Assembly: GCF_001519065.1 (NCBI RefSeq)
Contig: NZ_KQ954254.1
Span: forward strand, 1-64,000
Reading direction: 5' to 3'
From: Novosphingobium sp. FSW06-99
GTDB lineage: Bacteria; Pseudomonadota; Alphaproteobacteria; Sphingomonadales; Sphingomonadaceae
Length of the DNA stretch: 64,000 bases
In this document: positions 27,928 to 36,253 of the stretch, in pieces
Position numbering within the stretch: the stretch's first letter is position 1
Layout of the letters: each line of letters starts with the position of its first letter
Program-made: the position numbers and the translations under genes
Notes under the pieces: generated by a model
The model's input: the letters and a program-made list of their open reading frames with translations, nothing else
The model's database searches: none
What the model was told of the DNA's origin: nothing

Positions 27928-28935
27928 TCAGTGGCCGGTGTCGGCGCGCGCGCCCGGAACGGCAATGGTGACCGGCGCGCCCTGCCGCAACGCATCGTCG
28001 GGATCGGTCACGATCACCCGCACGCGATAGACCAGATCGGCGCGCAGCGCGTCGGTCTGCACGGTCTTGGGGGTGAATTCGGCGGTCGGCGCGATATAGC
28101 CGATGGTGCCGTGATAGGCCTTGCCGACCCCGTCGACATGGACCGTGACCGCCATGCCCGGTGCGATCCGCGCCAGTTCGGGTTCGGGAATATAGGCGCG
28201 CACGCGCATTGGGCGGTCGATCGTCAGCGTCAGCACCGTCTCGCCGGGCTGGACAATTGCACCGGGTTCGCGCGCGCGGGTCAGGATGGTCCCGGCGTTG
28301 GGCGCGCGCAGCACGGTATCGCCCAGATCGGTCTTCGCCCGCGCCGCACTCGCCAGCGCCTGTTGATGGCTGGCCGCCGCCGAGGCGATGTCTTCGCGGC
28401 GATATCCGGCCTGTTGCAGCGACAGCGCCTGTGCGGCAGCATCGACTTCGGCCTGGGCCGAATGGAACCGTGCCGCCGTGCTGTCGAACAGCGCCTGGCT
28501 GACCGCGCCGGTTTTGACGAGCGTGACGCGGCGGTCGTAATCGTCACGGGCCGTGGCCAGCACGGCCTGCGCATCGGCCAGCTTGGCGCGCGCCTGCGCA
28601 ATGTCCTGTGGCCGGTTGCCATTGCGGCGCTTGTCGAGTTCGGCGCCGGCGACCGCAACCTGGGCTTCGGCGGCGTCGAGCTGATCGTGCAGCGGCTGGC
28701 GGTCGAGCGTGGCCAGCACCGCACCGGGCGGCACGTGCACGCCTTCCTCGAACGGGATCGTCGCGATCCGTCCCGATACACGAAAGCCCAGATCGACCTG
28801 CCGGATATCGACATTGCCGTGCAGCACCAGCCCGTTGGCATCGGCACCGCGCCACAAGCCGAAACCGCGCGTGGCGAGGGCCGCCACCACCAGCGCAACC
28901 AGCGCCAGAATTCCAAGGATACGACGGCGGTTCAT
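27928..28935 (-). CDS. HlyD-family periplasmic adaptor of the ABC exporter (YbhG-like)
   Basis: A 335-residue membrane-fusion protein. A single N-terminal helix (ILGILALVALVVAALATRGF) anchors it. Then come half of the biotinyl-lipoyl-like domain (GRIATIPFEEGVHVPPGAVLATLD), a long alpha-hairpin rich in alanine (about residues 85-200), the second lipoyl half (TVLRAPNAGTIL) and beta-barrel segments. It would bridge the two permeases to the NodT channel. Same order as E. coli cecR-ybhGFSR. Confidence 0.92.
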   Translation of the reverse strand: MNRRRILGILALVALVVAALATRGFGLWRGADANGLVLHGNVDIRQVDLGFRVSGRIATIPFEEGVHVPPGAVLATLDRQPLHDQLDAAEAQVAVAGAELDKRRNGNRPQDIAQARAKLADAQAVLATARDDYDRRVTLVKTGAVSQALFDSTAARFHSAQAEVDAAAQALSLQQAGYRREDIASAAASHQQALASAARAKTDLGDTVLRAPNAGTILTRAREPGAIVQPGETVLTLTIDRPMRVRAYIPEPELARIAPGMAVTVHVDGVGKAYHGTIGYIAPTAEFTPKTVQTDALRADLVYRVRVIVTDPDDALRQGAPVTIAVPGARADTGH

Positions 28936-28982
28936 GCGAGGGGCGTCTCCGGCTCGGGGCAGGTCGGCAGCGTCGGTTGCGG

Positions 28983-29615
28983 TCAGTCGGTCACCCGCTG
29001 GTCGGCAAGATAGGCGCGCGCCATGGCCAGCACCGCCTCGATCAGCGTTTCACGTTCGGCCCAGGGAAAATAGGGCTTGCTGATCAACAACGCGGTCAAT
29101 CCGTGGACCAGCGCCCAGATCGCCTGCGAAATCACGCCGATCGCGGCATCGTCGCGCCCGCAAATGCGCACGACCGGATCACGCAACGCGGCAAAGGCGT
29201 GCAAGCCCGCCGCCATGCCCGGATCGCACGTCGCCAGATCGAAGGTGACGTCCGGCGGCGGTGCGGTCTCGCGCGTGGGCATGAAAGCGATGCGATACAT
29301 GTCGGGGTGTTCCAGGCCGAATTCGATGTAACTGCGGCCCAATATGTCGATGCGCTGCCACGGATCATCGACATCGATCAATTTTGCCGCAAATCGTGCG
29401 TGCAGGGCATCGAACGCGCGTACGCACAGTTCTTCGGCAATCGCATCGGCGCTGGCAAAGTGGGCATAGAGCGACGGCTGCGAAATGCCCACGGCCAGGG
29501 CAATCTGGCGCGTGGTCACGTTGCCCGCGCCCCGTTCGCCAAACAGGCGCAGTGCAACCTCCAGGATCTGTTCGCGGCGCTCGCCGCTGCGCGCGCGCCT
29601 GGTGGGCTCGTTCAT
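28983..29615 (-). CDS. TetR-family repressor of the efflux operons (CecR-like)
   Basis: A 210-residue regulator. The helix-turn-helix is EQILEVALRLFGERGAGNVTTRQIALAVGISQPSLYAHFASADAIAEELC (about residues 15-64, given here in parts: ILEVALRLFGERG, TTRQIALAVGISQPSLYAHF). The C-terminal half resembles the WHG/TetR_C domains that bind small hydrophobic ligands. It is the first gene of the leftward ABC-exporter unit (47 bases before HlyD), as cecR is in E. coli, and is divergent from the RND operon. The palindromes immediately upstream are its likely operator. Confidence 0.92.
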   Translation of the reverse strand: MNEPTRRARSGERREQILEVALRLFGERGAGNVTTRQIALAVGISQPSLYAHFASADAIAEELCVRAFDALHARFAAKLIDVDDPWQRIDILGRSYIEFGLEHPDMYRIAFMPTRETAPPPDVTFDLATCDPGMAAGLHAFAALRDPVVRICGRDDAAIGVISQAIWALVHGLTALLISKPYFPWAERETLIEAVLAMARAYLADQRVTD

Positions 29616-29654
29616 GGGGCCAGACTTCGCGCGAATCCGGCGCGCGGTCAACCG

Positions 29655-29708
29655 ATCATCGATAGGTATCGCTTGAATACCTATCGATGATAGCCTATCG
29701 CTGATAGG
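29655..29708. promoter_or_regulatory. Paired palindromic operators between divergent efflux operons
   Basis: A perfect 15-bp inverted repeat lies at 29655-29669 and 29677-29691 (left arm begins ATCATCGATAGG), with 7 bases between the arms. Three bases further comes a second dyad, CCTATC-GCT-GATAGG, at 29694-29708. Both share the half-site GATAGG/CCTATC, as expected for repeated binding of one dimeric regulator. The position, 40 bases upstream of the TetR start and 29 bases upstream of the RND adaptor start, would let the TetR protein repress both operons. Confidence 0.85.
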
Positions 29709-29736
29709 TCATTAGCGATTTCGGGGATTCGCAGCC

Positions 29737-30789
29737 ATGGTCGACCGCCGCCTTGCCGCCGTTGCCACATTTGCCGTGCTCGGCCTGGGGGCGCTGGGTC
29801 TGGCGCTGGCCCAGCCGCACCACGCCGCCGCGCCCGCACCCGCGCTCGCGGTGCGCGCGGTAACCGTGGCCGACAGCGACGCGGCGGACAGCGGCGGCCC
29901 GCGCTTTGCCGCGACGATCCACTATGACCGCGAGGCCAATCTGTCGTTTCGCGTGCCAGGCCGGATTGCCGGACTGGCGGTGCGTCCCGGCGATCGGCTG
30001 GCCGCAGGCGCGCTGGTGGCGGCGATCGAGCCGGCCGCCTTCGCCTCGGTTGCCGCGATACGCGGGGCCGATGCGGCGCATACGGCACGCGATGCCGATC
30101 GTCTGGCCGGGCTGGTGCATGACGGCGCGAGCAGCCCGGCCGCCGCCGACGCCGCGCGCGATGCCGCGCAAGGCAGCGCGGCGGCGCTGGCCGGCGCGCG
30201 CTATGATCTTGCCTCGACCCGGTTGACCGCGCCGTTCGCCGCGCTGGTGCTGGCGCGTGGGGCCGAACGCGGTGAAACCGTGGCCGCCGGGCAGACCGTG
30301 GTGCGCGTGGCCGATCGCGCGTCGGCCTTGCTGGCGATGGCCGATGTGCCGGCCGAAACCGCCGCGCATCTGGCGCGCGGCCAAGTGGCGCAAGTGTGGA
30401 CGGCGGGCGCCACCGCCCCGGTCGCTGCGCGGGTGTGGCGGATTGCGGGCGGGGCCGACGCGCGCAGCGGGCTGGTCTCGGTCGAAGTCCGGCTCGACGG
30501 TGCGCATGATCTGGCCAGCGGCAGTCCGGCAGCGGTCGGCTTTGCGCAAGAGACGCAGGTGACGCGGCAACAGCGCCTGCCCGCCGAAGCGCTGATCGAT
30601 GCCGACAGCGCCGGGGCGAGCGTGTGGGTGATCGATGCGGAGGGCCGCGCGCGGCGGCAGCGGGTGCGCTTTTTCGGATTTGACGACCGTGATGCGCTGG
30701 TCGGCGGCCTGCCTGCGCGCGCGCGGGTGATCACCGCCGGGGCCGGGTTTGTCGGCGAGGGCCAGGTGGTTGCGGTGATCGGCGCATGA
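29737..30789 (+). CDS. RND efflux periplasmic adaptor (membrane-fusion protein)
   Basis: A 350-residue adaptor of the AcrA/MexA class. An N-terminal hydrophobic segment ends LALAQPHHAAA. The lipoyl halves are LSFRVPGRIAGLAVRPGDRLAAGALVA (about residues 69-95, quoted as LSFRVPGRIAGL) and YDLASTRLTAPFAALVLA. Between them is a short, alanine-rich hairpin, and the beta-barrel and membrane-proximal domains follow (VWRIAGGADARSGLVSVEV). It overlaps the RND pump gene by 4 bases. Confidence 0.92.
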   Translation: MVDRRLAAVATFAVLGLGALGLALAQPHHAAAPAPALAVRAVTVADSDAADSGGPRFAATIHYDREANLSFRVPGRIAGLAVRPGDRLAAGALVAAIEPAAFASVAAIRGADAAHTARDADRLAGLVHDGASSPAAADAARDAAQGSAAALAGARYDLASTRLTAPFAALVLARGAERGETVAAGQTVVRVADRASALLAMADVPAETAAHLARGQVAQVWTAGATAPVAARVWRIAGGADARSGLVSVEVRLDGAHDLASGSPAAVGFAQETQVTRQQRLPAEALIDADSAGASVWVIDAEGRARRQRVRFFGFDDRDALVGGLPARARVITAGAGFVGEGQVVAVIGA

Positions 30790-33700
30790 CCAGGATCATC
30801 GCGTTTGCCGTGGGGCGCTGGCAGTTTTCGTTGCTGGCGACATTGCTGATCGCCGCGTTGGGCGTGTTGACCTTCGTCTCGCTGCCGCAGACCGAAGATC
30901 CGCAGCTCAACTTTCCGCTCTATATTGTCACCGCCGTGCTGCCTGGCGCCAACCCGCGCGATATCGAACAGCAAGTGACCAAGCCGATCGAGGATGCGCT
31001 GTCGGGGCTCGATGCCATGCGCGAGATCAGCTCGACCAGCAGCGACGGGGTCGCGGTGATCCGTGCCGAATATCTGTGGGGCACCGACACCGATCGCAAA
31101 TACGACGAAGTGGTGCGCGAAGTGAACGCCTTGCGCGCCACGTTGCCCGCCGGGATCACCCGGCTGGAGGTCGAGCGCGCGCGCCCCAACAATGTGCCGA
31201 TTGTCGAAGTGGCGCTGATCAGCGACGTGCTGCCGATGCGCGTGCTCGACAAATCGGCGCGCGACTTGCGCGACCGGTTCGCACGGATCGCCGGGATCCG
31301 GCTGGCCGAAGTCCATGGCGTACCGTCGAACGAACTGGCGGTGTCGATCGACACCGCGCGGCTCGCGGCGCTGGGGCTGGCACCGGGCGCGGTGGTCGAT
31401 GCCTTGCGCGCGGGCGGGATCGACACTCCGATCGGTTCGGTCAATGCCGGGGATCGGCGGTTCAACGTGCGCTATGCGGGCGACTATCCCGATGCGGCCA
31501 CGGTGGCGGCTGTGCCGCTGCCCACGCCGGGGGGCAAGCTGCTGACCGTGGGCGATGTCGCGCAAGTGCGCTGGGACAGTGCCGAGCCGACGCATGTCGT
31601 GCGCTACAACGGGCATCGCGCGGTGCTGGTCACTGCCTCGCAAGGCGATCGGCAGGATATCGGCGCGCTGACCGCACAGATCTCCCAGGCGACCGAGGCC
31701 TTTCGCCGCACTCTGCCGGGCAGCGTGCGGCTGGAAACCGGGTTTGTGCAAAGCGCCAATGTCCACCACCGCATGCACCAGTTGGCGCGCGATTTCCTGC
31801 TGGCCTTTGTCATTGTCGGGATCACGCTGTTGCCGCTGGGCTGGCGTGCGGCGGGGGTGGTGATGATCGCCATTCCCGTGTCGCTGCTGATCGGCGTGCT
31901 GGTGCTGGCCATGGCCGGGTACAATCTCAACCAGTTGTCGGTGGCCGGATTCGTGCTGTCGCTCGGCCTGTTGGTCGACGATGCGATCGTGGTGATCGAA
32001 AACGTGTCGCGCTGGCTGCGGTCGGGGGCCAGCCGCACCCATGCGGCGATTGCCGGGACGGGGCAGATCGCGCTGGCAGTACTGGGCTGTACCGCGTGCC
32101 TGATGTTTGCCTTTCTGCCGCTGATCGCCTTGCCCGAGGGATCGGGCGAATTCATCCGCTCGATGCCGGTGGCGGTGCTGGGCACGGTGGGCGGGTCGCT
32201 GATCGTGGCGATGACGCTGATCCCGTTTGTCGCCAGCCGCCTGTTGCCGCGCGATGCCGACCCCGAAGGCAATCGCCTGTTGCGCGCGCTGCATGCCGGG
32301 ATCGAGCGGGTCTACAGCCCGCTGTTGCACCGTGCGCTCGATCGGCCGTGGCGTGCGCTCGGGGTGATCGCGCTGATCGCGCTGCTGGCGGTGCCGTTGA
32401 CCGCCGCGATCGGCAGCAGCCTGTTTCCGCCCGCCGATCTGCCGCAATTTCTGGTACGCGTGGAAATGCCGCGCGGCACCGCGCTGGCCGCGACCGACCG
32501 GGTGGTCCACGCGGTGGCCACGCGGCTGGCGCGCGAACCGTCGGTCGCCTGGACGATCGAAAACACCGGGCGTGGCAATCCGCAGCTCTATTACAACAAC
32601 CCGGCCTCGGTCGAAGATCCCGCGCTGGGTGAAGTGGCTGTGGCGTTCCACGCCTGGGATGCGCGGCGCTCGCCTGCCGTGCTGGCAGGTTTGCGCGCCG
32701 ATTTTGCGAAAATTCCCGGTGCGCGGATCAATGTGATCGAATTCGTGCAAGGGCCGCAAGTGCTGGCGCCGGTTGCGCTGCGGATTGTCGGGCCCGACAT
32801 TGCCGTGCTGACCCGGCTGGCCGATGCGGGCGAAAACGCGCTGCGCACATTGCCCGCCTTGCGCGATGTGACCAATCCGCTGCGCGCCCGGCGCACCGAT
32901 CTGCATCTGGCGGTGGACGAGGCGCGCGCGCGGGCGCTGGAGGTCGCGCCCGGTGCCTTGCGCGAAGCGGTGCAACTGGCCATCGGCGGCGCGTCGCCCG
33001 CCATCGCGCGCGATGCCGATGGCGACCAGTATCCGGTTACCGTGCGCCTGCCGATGGTCGGCCGGCGCGAGATCGGCGCGCTCGACCGCATCTTTGTGCC
33101 GACGCTGGCCGGGGGCAATGTGCCGCTGTCGGCGCTGGCGGCGATCACGCTCGACAGCGGGCCCGGCGCGATTGAACGCCACCAGCGCGAACGCGCGGTC
33201 ACGCTGACCGCCTATGTCGCGACCGGCGAGCTGGTGTCGCGCGCCACCGCCCAGGCGATTGACCGGCTGAACACGGCGGTGCCGCTGCCGCCGGGATACC
33301 ATCTGGAAGTGGCTGGCGAGGCGGAAAGCTCGGCACGCAGTTTCGGCGGATTGCTGCCCGCGATCGTCGTCGCCACGGTGGGCATTCTGGCGGTGCTGGT
33401 GCTGGAATTCGGCAGTTTCCGCAATGTGCTGGCGGTGGCGACGGTGATCCCGCTGGGCTTTTTCGGCGCGGTGCTGGCACTGTGGCTGACCGGCAACAGC
33501 CTGTCGTTCACCGCCGCGATCGGGATGATCGCGCTGGTCGGGATCGAGATCAAGAATTCGATCCTGCTGGTCGATTTTACCGAACAGTTGCGCCGCGACG
33601 GCATGGCCATGCGCGAAGCGGTGGAACGGGCGGGCGAAACCCGGTTCCTGCCCGTGCTGCTGACCTCGATCACCGCAATCGGCGGGCTGCTGCCGCTCGC

Positions 33701-33845
33701 GATCGAGGGCAGCGGGCTCTATTCGCCGCTGGCGATCACCATGATCGGCGGTCTGGTCACGTCAACCCTGCTCGCCCGCATTGCCACCCCTGCGCTCTAT
33801 CTGCTGCTTGCCGAACGCGCGCCATCCGAAGGAGTTGCGGCATGA
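30786..33845 (+). CDS. RND-family efflux pump, inner-membrane permease
   Basis: A 1019-residue proton-driven pump. It shows the duplicated RND architecture: TM1 near residue 15, a porter domain, TM2-6 from about residue 330, a second TM7 near residue 525, another porter domain and TM8-12 from about residue 855. The proton relay acids are in GLLVDDAIVVIENVSRW in TM4. The C-terminal IGMIALVGIEIKNSILLVDF is also typical. It resembles the AcrB/MdtB superfamily; whether it exports drugs, metals or lipids cannot be told. Confidence 0.94.
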   Translation: MTRIIAFAVGRWQFSLLATLLIAALGVLTFVSLPQTEDPQLNFPLYIVTAVLPGANPRDIEQQVTKPIEDALSGLDAMREISSTSSDGVAVIRAEYLWGTDTDRKYDEVVREVNALRATLPAGITRLEVERARPNNVPIVEVALISDVLPMRVLDKSARDLRDRFARIAGIRLAEVHGVPSNELAVSIDTARLAALGLAPGAVVDALRAGGIDTPIGSVNAGDRRFNVRYAGDYPDAATVAAVPLPTPGGKLLTVGDVAQVRWDSAEPTHVVRYNGHRAVLVTASQGDRQDIGALTAQISQATEAFRRTLPGSVRLETGFVQSANVHHRMHQLARDFLLAFVIVGITLLPLGWRAAGVVMIAIPVSLLIGVLVLAMAGYNLNQLSVAGFVLSLGLLVDDAIVVIENVSRWLRSGASRTHAAIAGTGQIALAVLGCTACLMFAFLPLIALPEGSGEFIRSMPVAVLGTVGGSLIVAMTLIPFVASRLLPRDADPEGNRLLRALHAGIERVYSPLLHRALDRPWRALGVIALIALLAVPLTAAIGSSLFPPADLPQFLVRVEMPRGTALAATDRVVHAVATRLAREPSVAWTIENTGRGNPQLYYNNPASVEDPALGEVAVAFHAWDARRSPAVLAGLRADFAKIPGARINVIEFVQGPQVLAPVALRIVGPDIAVLTRLADAGENALRTLPALRDVTNPLRARRTDLHLAVDEARARALEVAPGALREAVQLAIGGASPAIARDADGDQYPVTVRLPMVGRREIGALDRIFVPTLAGGNVPLSALAAITLDSGPGAIERHQRERAVTLTAYVATGELVSRATAQAIDRLNTAVPLPPGYHLEVAGEAESSARSFGGLLPAIVVATVGILAVLVLEFGSFRNVLAVATVIPLGFFGAVLALWLTGNSLSFTAAIGMIALVGIEIKNSILLVDFTEQLRRDGMAMREAVERAGETRFLPVLLTSITAIGGLLPLAIEGSGLYSPLAITMIGGLVTSTLLARIATPALYLLLAERAPSEGVAA

Positions 33846-35242
33846 CCGCGCGTCGGCTTGCCCTGCTGGCCACGCTGTGGCTGACCGCCTGCGCCGGGGC
33901 AGGGCCCTATCATGCGCCCGACCTGCCGCTGGCCCCGGCGTGGGATGCGGCCAATGCCGATCCGCGCGCGGCGCGTACCGACTGGTGGCATGACTTTGGC
34001 GATCCGCAGCTCGATCGCCTGATCGCGGCCGGGCTGGCCGACAATGCCGATATCGCGGGCGCGCTGGCGCGGCTCGATCAGGCGCGCGCGGCGGCAGGCG
34101 CAGCGCATGCCGCGCGGCTGCCGAGCGGCGAGACGCAGGATACCGTGGCACGTCAGCGCCAGTCGATCGACAGCGGGCTGGGGCGGCTGGTGCCCTATGT
34201 TCCCGGCCTGTCGCGGGTGCAGAACCAGGGTGATCTGGGTGTTTCGGTCAATTGGGACATCGATTTTGCCGGGGGCCTGGCGGGGCAGGCACACGCTGCG
34301 CAGGCCGATGCCGAGGGCGCGCATGCCGGGCTGGCGGCGGCGCAACTGGCCACTGCAGCGGCCATCGCTGACGCCTGGTTGGCCTGGCGCCACGCGCGCG
34401 CCGATCGGGCGCTGTTGCTGCATCAACGCGAACTGACCGATCAGCAGGTAAGCCTGGTCGATGCGCGGGTGGTGCGCGGTGATGCCGCGCGCCACGATGG
34501 CGACGAGGCGGCGGCCACGCTGGCGGCAATCGATGCCGTGCTGCCCGATGCCGACAGCGCGATCGTCATCGCGCGCAACCGCATCGCCATCCTGATCGGG
34601 CGCCCTGCCGGGACCGACTTGCCCGAACTGGACGGCCCGCCCGATACGGCACCGATGCCGACGGCCGACGAACCGGCGGCGGGCACCCCTGCCGATCTGT
34701 TGCGCCAGCGCCCCGATCTGGTACTGGCCGAGGCACGCCTGCGCGCCAGCCATGCGCGCATCGGATCGGCGCTGGCCGAATATTGGCCGAAATTCAGCCT
34801 GTCGGGGCTGTTCGGGTTTTCCAGCAACAATCTGGCACTGCTGGGCGGCAATTCGGCCAATGTGATCACCGGGGCGGCGGGCCTGCGGTGGCGGCTGTTC
34901 GATTTCGGGCGCATCGATGCCGAAGTTGCCGGTGCCCGCGGCGCCGAGCGCGAGGCGCTGGCGGCTTATCGCGGCGCCGTGCTGTCGGCGGGGGGCGAAG
35001 TCGAGAACGGCTTTGTCACGCTGGCTGCGGCACGCCGCCGGCTGGCCGCGCGCATGGCCGCCGACGCGACCGCCGAACACTTGCTGGCGCAAGCCCGCGC
35101 CCGCCAGCGCGCGGGCGATATCAGCCAGTTCGAACTGGTCGTTGCCGAAACCCGCCGCATCGATGCGGCACGTGGCCTGCTGGCGGCGCGCGCCGATGTG
35201 GCCAGCGCGCTGGTGGCCTGCCACCGTGCTTTAGGTGGCTAG
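33842..35242 (+). CDS. NodT-family outer-membrane efflux lipoprotein (RND operon)
   Basis: A 466-residue outer-membrane channel. The signal LALLATLWLTACAGAGPYHAPDL contains a lipobox with the cysteine at about residue 17. DWWHDFGDPQLDRLI is a hallmark of the family, and two OEP repeats follow (LRQRPDLVLAEARLRASHARIG, quoted in part). ATG at 33842 overlaps the pump stop by 4 bases. The end overlaps the convergent dioxygenase gene by 12 bases, leaving no room for a terminator between them. Confidence 0.92.
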   Translation: MTARRLALLATLWLTACAGAGPYHAPDLPLAPAWDAANADPRAARTDWWHDFGDPQLDRLIAAGLADNADIAGALARLDQARAAAGAAHAARLPSGETQDTVARQRQSIDSGLGRLVPYVPGLSRVQNQGDLGVSVNWDIDFAGGLAGQAHAAQADAEGAHAGLAAAQLATAAAIADAWLAWRHARADRALLLHQRELTDQQVSLVDARVVRGDAARHDGDEAAATLAAIDAVLPDADSAIVIARNRIAILIGRPAGTDLPELDGPPDTAPMPTADEPAAGTPADLLRQRPDLVLAEARLRASHARIGSALAEYWPKFSLSGLFGFSSNNLALLGGNSANVITGAAGLRWRLFDFGRIDAEVAGARGAEREALAAYRGAVLSAGGEVENGFVTLAAARRRLAARMAADATAEHLLAQARARQRAGDISQFELVVAETRRIDAARGLLAARADVASALVACHRALGG

Positions 35243-36094
35243 CGCCATCCCCAGCCGGTCGAACCCGGTCGGCGTGGTATCCTGGCCAAAGCGCCAGGCC
35301 GAAACGGTGATCCCGCCGCGCAAGTCGTCCTGCGAATAGATGCACGCGGCCGGATCATCGCCCGCCGCGCCGACCGCGACCATCAGCGGGATCAGGTGAT
35401 CTTCGCGCGGATGGGCGATGCGGGCCGCAGGCGCGCGCTCCCAGGCGTTCAGCGCGGCAATGCGCCGGGCCGGATCGGGATCGGTCAGCGTGTGGCGCAG
35501 CCAGCCGTCGAATGCCGCCGAGGGCCCCGCCGCCTGCGGATTGAACATCCGCAAGTTGTGATAACTCAGCCCCGATCCGATGATCACCACGCCTTCATCG
35601 CGCAGCGGCGCAAGCGCGCGGCCCAGCGCGATATGCGCCGCCGGGTCATAGCTTTGGCGCAGCGACAGGCTGACCACCGGCACTTGCGCGTCGGGATAGA
35701 TCGGCTGCATCATCGAAAACGTGCCATGGTCGAACCCGCGCGCCGGGTCGGTGCCGATGGCGATCCCCGCCGCTTGTCCCAGATCGACCACCCGCGCGGC
35801 CAGTTCGGGCGAACCCGGGGCAGGGTATGAAATGTGATACGTATGTTCGGGAAAGCCGAAATAGTCATAGACCATGCCCGGCTGCGACGCGGACGAGACG
35901 GTAAACCCCGGTTCTTCCCAATGGCCCGACACCGCCAGCACTGCGCGCGGGCGAGCGGGCAATTGCGCGGGCAGCGCCTTGAGCGAAGCCTCCAGCCAGT
36001 CGAAGTCGCGGCGGAATTCGCCGTCCAGCCAGGGCCAGGGACCGCCGCCGTGCGACAGGAAGAATACGGGTTGGCGTGTTGTCATGGCTGGCAT
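35231..36094 (-). CDS. DODA-type extradiol ring-cleavage dioxygenase
   Basis: A 287-residue enzyme of the class III (LigB-like) 4,5-DOPA dioxygenase family. Metal ligands are visible: H15 in FFLSHGGGPW, H58 in AVSGHWEEPG, and the histidine in GSGLSYHNLRMFN. The bacterial members open catechol-type rings; the substrate here is unknown. No other aromatic catabolic genes are near. The start is uncertain between 36094 and an ATG at 36085, and neither has a good ribosome site. It is convergent with the NodT gene. Confidence 0.9.
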   Translation of the reverse strand: MPAMTTRQPVFFLSHGGGPWPWLDGEFRRDFDWLEASLKALPAQLPARPRAVLAVSGHWEEPGFTVSSASQPGMVYDYFGFPEHTYHISYPAPGSPELAARVVDLGQAAGIAIGTDPARGFDHGTFSMMQPIYPDAQVPVVSLSLRQSYDPAAHIALGRALAPLRDEGVVIIGSGLSYHNLRMFNPQAAGPSAAFDGWLRHTLTDPDPARRIAALNAWERAPAARIAHPREDHLIPLMVAVGAAGDDPAACIYSQDDLRGGITVSAWRFGQDTTPTGFDRLGMALAT

Positions 36095-36253
36095 TTAGCG
36101 CCGATCCGCGCGCCGGGGCAGGGGGAAAGTCTTGGGGACAACCGTTCGGAAAAGCTGAACAGCGGGCCTGCGTTCCAGCGCTGTGTCCCGAGGGTCTGTG
36201 CATTCGCGTGATGTCGGTGCTATAGGCCTGCGGGTCAAACCCCGGGGACCTTT

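Noticed and set aside
30201..33302. 1033-codon open frame on the minus strand
   Set aside because: It is antisense to the RND adaptor and pump, whose motifs and 4-base overlaps are clear. Long antisense frames are common in such GC-rich DNA.
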